Origin: Prevotella sp. UBA2756
Lineage (GTDB): Bacteria; Bacteroidota; Bacteroidia; Bacteroidales; Bacteroidaceae
Assembly (NCBI GenBank): GCA_002353205.1
Contig: DEJE01000023.1
Span: forward strand, 25,701-70,498
Length of the DNA: 44,798 bases
Direction of reading: 5' to 3'
Made by a program: the position numbers and the translations under genes
The notes under the pieces: generated by a model
Databases searched by the model: none
Told to the model about the DNA's origin: nothing
What the model saw: the letters and a program-made list of their open reading frames with translations, nothing else
In this document: positions 33,610 through 40,385 of the stretch, in pieces
How positions within the stretch are numbered: the stretch's first letter is position 1
Layout of the letters: each line of letters starts with the position of its first letter

Positions 33610-34907
33610 AAAGGCACGCTACAAGCATTATCCTGCTCATCATCGCCACCCTCGCGGCGTGGTCACAGCAAACATCCGGCCCCGTCACCCTCGGTTCATG
33701 GTCGGGAAAGATCAAGGCTGGACTCACACCGCTCACCCTCGTGCTCCATCTTGAACACGACGGCGACAGCCTGAAAGCCACACTCGACAGTCCGGACCAA
33801 GGAGCGCGAGGCATCCCAGCCAACATAGACCACCTCTCCGACGACTCCGTAGCCATCAGCATCAAGAGTATCAACGCCACCTACAGCGCATGCCGCAGGG
33901 ACGACAAGCTGCGCGGCGTCTTCCGACAGCACGGTTTCCCCATCCCTCTGGTCCTCACGCGCGGCGTTCCCGAGGTGAGGCGGCCTCAGAACCCGCTGCC
34001 ACCCTTCCCATACGAGACGGAGGAAGTAACCTTCACCAACGATACCGACAGCGCCACGCTCGCCGGAACGATCACCTATCCCGTGGGCTACGACCGCACC
34101 GCCTTGTCCAAGGTTGCTCCCAAGGGGGGCCGCGCGCCCAAGACATCTCCGAAGAAACCCACCATCGTCATGCTCATCACTGGCAGCGGACAGCAGAACC
34201 GCAACGAGGAGCTGATGGGACACTCCCCCTTCCTCGTCATCGCCGACTACCTGGCCCGCCACGGAATAGCCACGCTGCGCTACGACGACCGCGCCACAGG
34301 AGCCTCACGAGGCGGGAACGTCAGCAACGCGACGACGGAAGACTTCATGCGCGACGCCGAAGCCGGCCTACGATTCCTGCGCCAACACAAAGACTTCGGC
34401 AAGATCGGCTGTCTGGGGCACAGCGAAGGAGCAACGATCGCCTTCATGCTCGGTGCCCGGAAGCAGACAGACTTCATCGTCTCGATGGCCGGACCGGCTG
34501 TCAAGGGCGACACGTTGCTTGTCCGACAGACCAACCGCATCCTCCAACTGATGGGGCAAGAGGGCAACATGACCGTCGATGCCTACCGCCGCCAGCCTGC
34601 CGTCCAGGGCAACGCATGGGTCAGGTGGTTCATCGACTACGATCCCGCCGCCGATATCCGCCGCACGCGGTGCCCCGTCTTCGCCCTCAACGGCGAGAGC
34701 GACTGTCAGGTTGTGGCCGACCAGAACATACCAGCCCTGCGACAGCTGCTGAAGGGAACGAAAAAAAGCCTCGTCAGGGAATATCCGTCGCTCAACCATC
34801 TCTTCCAGCACGCTACCACCGGACTTCCCAACGAGTACAGCCAGATTGAGGAGACCATCGCCCCCGAGGTGCTGGCCGACATTGCCGAGTGGATCAACAG
34901 CCTGTGA
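33606..34907 (+). CDS. Exported alpha/beta hydrolase (S33-like esterase or peptidase)
   Basis: 433 residues with signal peptide (MKRHATSIILLIIATLAAWS). Residues about 24-125 form a beta-rich N-terminal domain (LGSWSGKIKAGLTPLTLVLH). The alpha/beta hydrolase part has an oxyanion segment ITGSGQQNRNEE, the nucleophile elbow GHSEGA, an Asp in NGESDCQV and a His in SLNHLFQH, so the Ser-Asp-His triad is complete. Proteins of this layout (DUF-beta domain plus hydrolase) are common exported esterases in Bacteroidetes; the substrate is unknown. Last gene of the psd-pssA-DUF4834 operon, with ATGA coupling to the previous gene. A lipid-related role is suggested only by position. Confidence 0.82.
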   Translation: MKRHATSIILLIIATLAAWSQQTSGPVTLGSWSGKIKAGLTPLTLVLHLEHDGDSLKATLDSPDQGARGIPANIDHLSDDSVAISIKSINATYSACRRDDKLRGVFRQHGFPIPLVLTRGVPEVRRPQNPLPPFPYETEEVTFTNDTDSATLAGTITYPVGYDRTALSKVAPKGGRAPKTSPKKPTIVMLITGSGQQNRNEELMGHSPFLVIADYLARHGIATLRYDDRATGASRGGNVSNATTEDFMRDAEAGLRFLRQHKDFGKIGCLGHSEGATIAFMLGARKQTDFIVSMAGPAVKGDTLLVRQTNRILQLMGQEGNMTVDAYRRQPAVQGNAWVRWFIDYDPAADIRRTRCPVFALNGESDCQVVADQNIPALRQLLKGTKKSLVREYPSLNHLFQHATTGLPNEYSQIEETIAPEVLADIAEWINSL

Positions 34908-34910
34908 ACC

Positions 34911-34975
34911 CTCTTCCGTCCCCCCGAGGGGGAAGCCCCGGCCCCACCTGTCCCCTCCCTTGAGGGGAATGGAGT
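34911..34975. repeat. GC-rich palindromic intergenic repeat, copy A
   Basis: Two small hairpins: C5/G5 around 34921-34932, and TCCCCTC/GAGGGGA (34951-34957 with 34962-34968), with the linker CCGGCCCCACCTG. It fills the gap between convergent genes and shares sequence with copies at 41950, 41730 and 42476. It may act as a terminator for one or both genes, though no U tract is seen. Confidence 0.7.
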
Positions 34976-34985
34976 CACGGCAGGA

Positions 34986-36830
34986 TCAGAAAACATCCTT
35001 CAGCCTCTTCTCCAGATCTTTCGTTCCCGAGGTTTTCCCGAAGATATTTTCCGACAAACGGGCTTTGATGCTTGAAACCGTCGACGCCGGTTTGTCCAAC
35101 AGTGTCCCCATCTCAGACGTCGTAAACGAGCAGCGTGTAAGATAAAGGATCTTCTTTTCTATCGGTCGCAGACCCGGACACGACCTGAACAAAAACACAG
35201 AGAACCCTGGCAGGATCGTGTCCACTTCATTCTTAAACCCTCTCCACTCATCATCCTTCATCATCGAGCGCCCCTTGCTCTTCAGCAGGTACGCCAACAC
35301 AGAGCGAGTCTTGCACGTCTGAAGCTTTTGTTCAGCCTCAGCCCTATCATAATTGCTCGTTTGAGATTCAAGCTCTTCCAGCTGTTGCTTCAATTCCTCG
35401 ATGACAAGTTCCTGAGCCTCTACAGATTGCCTGTATTTCGAATCCAGCTCCCTGATATTCCTCCCTCCCTCTTCTATCATCCGATCCTTTTCCGAGACGC
35501 TCTGAGCCAGCTCCTGCTGCGACTTTTGAAGCTCTGCCTGCTTGTCTTCAAGTTTTTTCCTCACCTCCGTCAGCTCCTTGATCCTATCCTTCAGCTCGTA
35601 TTGCTCAAGTAATGCTGCTTTTCTCCGATGTTTCATCGCCAACATGGCAAGTAGCAAGACCAGTATGACAACCGCAGAGAGCGCCAGAGAGAAGATCCAG
35701 TTCACGCGGGTTCTCGCCGCCTCCTTTATCTCACGCTCCGCAAGTTGCTCATACCGAGCGTAGTTATACAAGGCATGGTTGCGCCGAATATCTTCCGACG
35801 CCTTTTCACGATAGCTCGAATCGTTGTACGAATAAGCCAGTAGCGCATACTTCAAGGCAGAATCCCGCGCACCCATGGCTTGATAAACCTGCGTCAAGCC
35901 TTCGTATGCCCCTTCCTTATCATTGAAACGCCGTGCCGACTTCGCCAACTTGTAGAAACAATGTCGCGCCGAATCATACTTGCCAATGCCTTTATAATAC
36001 AAGCCTTCCGCACGATAGAAAGTTTCCTTGCCCTTTCGTATGTTCCCCTCGTCGTCGAACAAGCCCGGCACAGCCTTGTACCTATCTATCAATTCTTTCG
36101 CTTTCGTATATTCCTTTCTGTCTACAAGGATATCCACGATAGAGCCCGTCGACATGGCCGCACGATGAGGATATCCATATTTGTCGTATAAGCGGCTTGC
36201 CTCCATTGTTACGAGAACAGCAGAGTCAAGTTTATTTTGCTTCTCGTACGCACTGCCCATGAAATCGTAGCACGACAAGGCCATCAATGTATCATTGGCT
36301 TTGTAAGCAAGGTTGATGGCAGACTGCAACTCAGACAACGAATTCTCAGGAGAGCCGTTGCTTAGAAGGATTCTCCCCATCTGCCCGTGCACACGGCAGA
36401 GCAACTTGAAGTTACAGTCTCTTCGTGTCGTGTCTGCTTGGTCTGCCGCCTCATGGAAGAACTTCAAAGCCATCGGAATCTCACCCATGTCGTAATAGGC
36501 ACGACCCAGAAGATAGTTGGCGCGGAGGCGCTCGTCGGGCGTTCCTTTGCTGTTGTAGTAGGCCACAACCTCCTTCAGCGCACTGTCGGTGGTGAATTTC
36601 ACGAAGAGTTTGTTCTGAGCGTCGGCGCGCAGCAGTTGGTAACGCATACGCTGACCCTCCGACATCCGCGCGCGGTCGTTCTCTGGGATGTGGTTCAACA
36701 ACTGAAAAGCTGAGTCGGGATGGGAGTACATCAGACTGTCCGCCCGACTGAGCAGACGGTTCCCCTCATGCCAGCCGTTGCACGCTGACACCAACAGCAC
36801 AAACAGGATTAGATACGAAGCGTTCTTCAT
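34986..36830 (-). CDS. TPR lipoprotein-type transmembrane regulator with C-terminal HTH
   Basis: 614 residues from MKNASYLILFVLLVSACNG; the lipobox-like L-V-S-A-C suggests a lipoprotein or uncleaved anchor. Residues about 30-370 are tetratricopeptide-like helical repeats (LLGRAYYDMGEIPMALKFF, EGLYYKGIGKYDSARHCFY). One TM segment (about 382-402; WIFSLALSAVVILVLLLAML) is followed by a basic stretch and a long coiled coil (about 410-500). The C-terminal ~60 residues contain a LuxR-like helix-turn-helix (FTTSEMGTLLDKPASTVSS) after KILYLTR. This architecture (periplasmic TPR sensor, coiled coil, cytoplasmic DNA-binding end) is found in Bacteroidetes but is poorly characterised. A consensus promoter lies only 6 nt before the ATG. 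Frame opens 11 codons earlier but that lies upstream of the promoter. Confidence 0.8.
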   Translation of the reverse strand: MKNASYLILFVLLVSACNGWHEGNRLLSRADSLMYSHPDSAFQLLNHIPENDRARMSEGQRMRYQLLRADAQNKLFVKFTTDSALKEVVAYYNSKGTPDERLRANYLLGRAYYDMGEIPMALKFFHEAADQADTTRRDCNFKLLCRVHGQMGRILLSNGSPENSLSELQSAINLAYKANDTLMALSCYDFMGSAYEKQNKLDSAVLVTMEASRLYDKYGYPHRAAMSTGSIVDILVDRKEYTKAKELIDRYKAVPGLFDDEGNIRKGKETFYRAEGLYYKGIGKYDSARHCFYKLAKSARRFNDKEGAYEGLTQVYQAMGARDSALKYALLAYSYNDSSYREKASEDIRRNHALYNYARYEQLAEREIKEAARTRVNWIFSLALSAVVILVLLLAMLAMKHRRKAALLEQYELKDRIKELTEVRKKLEDKQAELQKSQQELAQSVSEKDRMIEEGGRNIRELDSKYRQSVEAQELVIEELKQQLEELESQTSNYDRAEAEQKLQTCKTRSVLAYLLKSKGRSMMKDDEWRGFKNEVDTILPGFSVFLFRSCPGLRPIEKKILYLTRCSFTTSEMGTLLDKPASTVSSIKARLSENIFGKTSGTKDLEKRLKDVF

Positions 36831-36836
36831 TGTAAG

Positions 36837-36869
36837 CAAAGATAAACAATTATTCAAAAACAATCAAAA
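36837..36869 (-). promoter_or_regulatory. Promoter of the TPR regulator, implying a leaderless mRNA
   Basis: On the minus strand TTTTG (36869-36865), 20-bp spacer, TATCTTTG (36844-36837). The expected start point falls at or next to the ATG at 36830. Confidence 0.7.
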
Positions 36870-36926
36870 GACGTTGCCATTCAGTCCCAACAGACCTGCT
36901 AACCGTTCCAAGTTGCATTGCTATTC

Positions 36927-37013
36927 AATTTAAATTGCCGCGCAAAACTAATTAAATTGCCGCGCAAAATAAATTAAATTGCACGGCAAAATAAATTGAA
37001 TTCCTGAGCAGAA
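36927..37013. repeat. Degenerate tandem repeat, about 22-bp unit, copy 2
   Basis: Units begin at 36927, 36950, 36972 and 36994 (spacing 23, 22, 22), each AATT(n)AATT(G/C)C-nnn-GCA(A)AA. Same family as 20953-21032. It lies just upstream of the TPR regulator promoter. Confidence 0.75.
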
Positions 37014-37034
37014 ACCATGGAACGGCACTTTTTT

Positions 37035-37160
37035 AAGTGAAGAGTGGAGAATGGAGAGTGGACAGTTTGCTACCGCTAAGACTGTAGTGGACGGCACGAG
37101 CCAGAGCCGTTGCGGAAGCAAACTTTCCACTATCAACTGTCATCTGTCACCTGTCAGCTC
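37035..37160. repeat. Inverted repeat flanked by heptamer-like microsatellites
   Basis: Arms 37057-37076 and 37112-37131 are inverted copies (18 of 20 bases match) around a 35-nt GC-rich centre. The left arm is preceded by GTGAAGAGTGGAGAATGG and the right arm is followed by TGTCATCTGTCACCTGTCAG, which on the other strand is again a GTGA/GACA purine-rich series. The element ends at the 3' end of the beta-propeller gene and may also terminate its transcript. Confidence 0.65.
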
Positions 37161-38294
37161 TCACTTGACCATCACTTTCCTCACCGACCCGTCCTTCATC
37201 CTGACGATGTTCAGGCCTTTCGCGGGAGAGGTGAGCTGGCGGCCGTCGACAGAATAACGTGAACATGCTGCATTCTCCCTCTTGTCAATGATGCTGATAC
37301 CTGTGGGAGCCTGGACAAGCGGTGCCTGAGTGGCAGACTTCATCTCTGTGTCGAAGATGTACAGACCTTTGTCGGTTCCAACATACAGTGTGGTCCCGTC
37401 GATAAGCATGCATCTCACCAGACCATTCAGCGGATAGCTGTTGAAAGTATTTCCGTCGTATTTTACCAGATTGTCCTGCATGCCAAGCCATAGGTTGTCG
37501 GCATCATCCTTCACCATGTCGAGAATCAGATTGCCAGGTAGTTCACTGTTAGCTGCTGTATAGGGGGTATAGCCATCTTTATCGATGCGGTACAACCCGT
37601 TGTCCAGCGTTGCAGCCCATAAGATACCGTCGCGCAGGACGAGTCGGCTCACTCGACTCCAAAAGTCAGGGAAGCTACGGATCATTTCGCCGTCTACGAT
37701 CTTGCACAAGGTATGGTCGCCAAGAACGTCTGCAGTGCCTATCCATACTACATCCTCAGCATCTTTCGCTATAGTATACACAGGATCGAAGCTACTGCCG
37801 GTCTGCAAGCTGTACCCCTCGCCGACAGGCTCGCCTTTCCTGAACTCGGTGACAGCTCCGCCGGACCCTATCCATAGCGAACCGTCCATCGGCGTCAGAG
37901 AGTAGATGGGACTCATTGTTGATACGCGATCTATAGCACCGTCCTTGTGCTGCACGAACAGGCCACCGAAAAGAGTACCAAACCAAAGGTCGTCACCGTC
38001 TTTGTACAGGCTTGTGATACGACTTGCCGCATCGTTCATATAGTCGCTAGCTGCAGGAAGACGGGGAACCAAATCCTTGAGAGGATTCTCATAGACAATG
38101 CCTTCGCCTGTATTCTTATCCAAAATGACATAGGAAGTGCCACCCTGGAACGAAGAATACTCGTAACTGACCGACATGTAGACCGACCCTTCGTCCTGAG
38201 TCATACTGCTGATTGAAGGCTCTGTTTGTCCGCTCTGAGCCATCACTATTGATGTTGTTAACATACTAATGGCGAAAAGTAGTAGTTTCTTCAT
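37161..38294 (-). CDS. Secreted beta-propeller-like protein with Prevotella-type C-terminal tail
   Basis: 377 residues: signal peptide (MKKLLLFAISMLTTSIVMAQ), then repeats of the two-component-regulator propeller kind (DDLWFGTLFGGLFV, GSLWIGSGGAVTEF, DVVWIGTADV, GILWAATLDNGLYRI, DNLWLGMQDNLVKY, TTLYVGTDKGLYIF), enough for one 6-7 bladed propeller. There is no TM helix, kinase or HTH, so it is not a hybrid two-component sensor but a free propeller. The last ~35 residues (YSVDGRQL ... KGLNIVRMKDGSVRKVMVK) are a short C-terminal tail found on many exported Prevotella proteins, possibly a sorting or anchoring signal. It has its own full consensus promoter. Its partner and ligand are unknown. The TPR regulator lies downstream on the same strand, and a frameshifted small secreted gene upstream. 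Confidence 0.75.
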   Translation of the reverse strand: MKKLLLFAISMLTTSIVMAQSGQTEPSISSMTQDEGSVYMSVSYEYSSFQGGTSYVILDKNTGEGIVYENPLKDLVPRLPAASDYMNDAASRITSLYKDGDDLWFGTLFGGLFVQHKDGAIDRVSTMSPIYSLTPMDGSLWIGSGGAVTEFRKGEPVGEGYSLQTGSSFDPVYTIAKDAEDVVWIGTADVLGDHTLCKIVDGEMIRSFPDFWSRVSRLVLRDGILWAATLDNGLYRIDKDGYTPYTAANSELPGNLILDMVKDDADNLWLGMQDNLVKYDGNTFNSYPLNGLVRCMLIDGTTLYVGTDKGLYIFDTEMKSATQAPLVQAPTGISIIDKRENAACSRYSVDGRQLTSPAKGLNIVRMKDGSVRKVMVK

Positions 38295-38317
38295 AATGCT
38301 TATGTTTTAAAGTGTTA

Positions 38318-38348
38318 CAAATTTACAGATTATATTTTATAATACAAA
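38318..38348 (-). promoter_or_regulatory. Promoter of the beta-propeller gene
   Basis: On the minus strand TTTG (38348-38345), 19-bp spacer, TAAATTTG (38325-38318). Leader about 17 nt. Confidence 0.75.
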
Positions 38349-38384
38349 GTATTTTAGCCGAAAATAAAAATTTTATTTATTTTG

Positions 38385-38799
38385 TCAGTTTATCATTATT
38401 TTACGTGAATAAATACGACCGTTTACGATAAGCCGTACTACATACATTCCTTTTTGGCTGACTGGTATGTTGAGATGATAGCGACCTTTTCCCAGTCCTT
38501 TTCTCTTCAAAGCCGAACTCTCTACATTTCCTACACTGCTGCTCAGCTGCAGAGAGACTATCGCATCATCAGACAAAGAGAAATCAACTACAACTCCCCG
38601 ATCTGCAGACTTTACGGATGTTGCCGTCGATACTGACGGTGGGGATTTGATTAACAGTTAAACCTTGCGCTTTCACGACTTCATCATCGATGATGCCGAC
38701 GTTCATATCAACGCGGAATCCTTTGATGACACCATTAAAAGCAAGTGATGAAAGCGAAAGGAGAAACAATCCGAAAATAAAGAAACTGATTTTTTTCAT
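38385..38799 (-). pseudogene. Frameshifted small secreted protein with sorting-like C-terminal domain
   Basis: Two adjoining frames make one sensible protein. Frame 1 (38799-38584) gives a signal peptide (MKKISFFIFGLFLLSLSSLA) and about 50 residues before a stop. Frame 2, open from about 38655 to 38385, continues VKSADRGVVVDFSLSDDAIV and a compact C-terminal domain: ALKRKGLGKGRYHLNIPV, KGMYVVRLIVNG, RIYSRKIMIN, which resembles type IX secretion C-terminal domains. The shift must lie between about 38584 and 38655, where both frames are open. It could be a real inactivating mutation, programmed frameshifting or an assembly error; the slippery candidate is not obvious. A TATATTTG element at 38831-38824 would serve it. 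The function of the mature part is unknown. Confidence 0.65.
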
Positions 38800-38823
38800 C
38801 TCTATACGTTTTGATTAGTGTTG

Positions 38824-38831
38824 CAAATATA
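38824..38831 (-). promoter_or_regulatory. -7 element before the frameshifted gene
   Basis: TATATTTG on the minus strand, 24 nt before the ATG; no -33 match. Confidence 0.4.
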
Positions 38832-38929
38832 TTCATTTTGTTTGAAACTAAAGGGAAAAGTAGGAGACAAAAAATTCGAGAGAATTCGAAAAATCGGGCT
38901 AAGCCGTTGAGAATAAAGGCTTAAGGAGC

Positions 38930-38962
38930 AAAAAATAATTCGCAAATACCTGTTGGCATTTG
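38930..38962 (-). terminator. Terminator of the GH97-GH28 unit
   Basis: An 8-bp stem with one G-U pair (38943-38950 with 38955-38962), 4-nt loop, followed on the minus strand by CGAATTATTTTTT. It lies 35 nt past the GH28 stop. Confidence 0.6.
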
Positions 38963-38997
38963 TTATGGCAGTGGAAAAAAAGATGGGGAAGAAGGAA

Positions 38998-40356
38998 TCA
39001 CTCGACGTCGACCTGCACGAACTCGGGCCGTTCGTCGGGCTCGTCAGTGACAATCACCACGTTCCTGAAGACCACGTTCCGCGCATGCCTGACGAAGAAT
39101 CCCTTCGCCGGAAGCAGGCCCCACATCGTAGCCTCGGGGTATTCCTGTTCTTTTTCGTCGTCGGGAACAGTCACCTTGGCGCATCCTCCGCGCTGACGGA
39201 TGGTGATGTCCGACAGACGGACATCCTCCACGCAGTGTCCAGGCAGTCCGGTGATGCTGCAACCGGTGCGCCCGGCACCGCTGACGGTGATGTTTCGCAG
39301 GTACAGACCGCGCATGGAGCCTACCCGCTCCACGGGAATGTCCTCGGCGTAAGGCCGTGCACGGTTGCCCAGCCGGATGAAGATGGGCGACTCGGTGCCC
39401 TCGACGAGGATGTCCGACACATGGATATTCTCCATCACGCCGCCGTCGACGATTTCCAACGAGATGGCCGACGTGCCCCGTTTGCCTTTGTCGCCGAAGA
39501 ACTGCGAACGCTGGTCGGCCGACGGTTTCACGATGCATCCGCTGATACGTATGTTGCGGAAGCCGCCATTGGTCTCGGTACCGAGCTTGATGGCATTGCA
39601 GTGGCTGCTGACGATGCAGTTCTGGATGGTGACATTCTCACAGAGCCGTGGCGACGTGCTCTTCAGTGTGATGGCATCGTCGTCGCTGTCGGCCAGCATG
39701 TTGCTCACGATGACGTCGTGGCAGCCGTCTATGTCGAGGGCGTCGTTGTTGAAGTTGTTGCGGTTGAACACCTTGATGCCCTCAATCCTGACGCGGTCGC
39801 AGGCCAGATAGTGCTGCATCCAGCAGCCCGAGTTGCGCAGGGTGACGTCTCGGACCGCGATGTCGCGGCTGTTGATGAAGCGCAGCAGGTGGGGCCTGGT
39901 GATGCCCTCGTCGTTCCACGACAGCTTGGGGAAGGCGGCACCGCGCCCGTCGATGGTGCCATGGCCGTCGATGACGACACCCTCCACGCTGTCGGCATAG
40001 ATGAGCTGGATGGTGGTGGTCTGCGTGCGCAGCGACACATAGCTGGACTTCATCTTCCGGTAGTCGTCCACGCGCGTGCTGCCGTAGAGCGTGGCACCGC
40101 TCTCGAGGTGCAGGTTGACGTGGCTGCGGAGGATGATGGAGCCCATCTTGTAGCTCCCGGTGGGCACGAGTACGCGTCCGCCGCCATGGGCGGAACAGTC
40201 GTCGATGGCTCGCTGGATGGCTTCGGTGCTCAGCACTGTGGTGTCGTTCTGTGCTCCGTAGTCCCTGATGTTGTAGTCGTTGGCCGTAGCGGTGGCTGTA
40301 GCCATGGCCAGCAGGAAGGATGAAAGGGTCCTGTTAATGCATAATTCGTAATTCAT
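38998..40356 (-). CDS. GH28 polygalacturonase-type hydrolase (arm 2)
   Basis: 452 residues from MNYELCINRTLSSFLLAM, which reads as an unusual signal peptide ending in TATATA. The beta-helix has GTIDGRGAAFP, NFNNDALDID (catalytic Asp region) and DSDDDAITLKS. The block that is GHG in classical polygalacturonases reads SSHCNAIKLGTE, so it belongs to a divergent subgroup within GH28; rhamnogalacturonan or another galacturonan is a likely substrate, by inference. The frame opens at TTG 40398, inside the GH97 gene, but no ATG precedes 40356. The start codon and first codons lie in an intergenic-type repeat. It follows GH97 by 29 nt and shares its transcript. Confidence 0.83.
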   Translation of the reverse strand: MNYELCINRTLSSFLLAMATATATANDYNIRDYGAQNDTTVLSTEAIQRAIDDCSAHGGGRVLVPTGSYKMGSIILRSHVNLHLESGATLYGSTRVDDYRKMKSSYVSLRTQTTTIQLIYADSVEGVVIDGHGTIDGRGAAFPKLSWNDEGITRPHLLRFINSRDIAVRDVTLRNSGCWMQHYLACDRVRIEGIKVFNRNNFNNDALDIDGCHDVIVSNMLADSDDDAITLKSTSPRLCENVTIQNCIVSSHCNAIKLGTETNGGFRNIRISGCIVKPSADQRSQFFGDKGKRGTSAISLEIVDGGVMENIHVSDILVEGTESPIFIRLGNRARPYAEDIPVERVGSMRGLYLRNITVSGAGRTGCSITGLPGHCVEDVRLSDITIRQRGGCAKVTVPDDEKEQEYPEATMWGLLPAKGFFVRHARNVVFRNVVIVTDEPDERPEFVQVDVE

Positions 40357-40371
40357 AATGCATAATGCATG
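40335..40371. repeat. AT-rich ATGCATTATGAATTA-type repeat at the GH28 start
   Basis: On the minus strand CATGCATTATGCATTATG runs on into AATTACGAATTATGCATTA. Short repeats of this type are common between genes in Bacteroidales. Here it supplies the ATG and first seven or so codons of GH28. Confidence 0.65.
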
Positions 40372-40385
40372 GTGTGGGGTGATTC

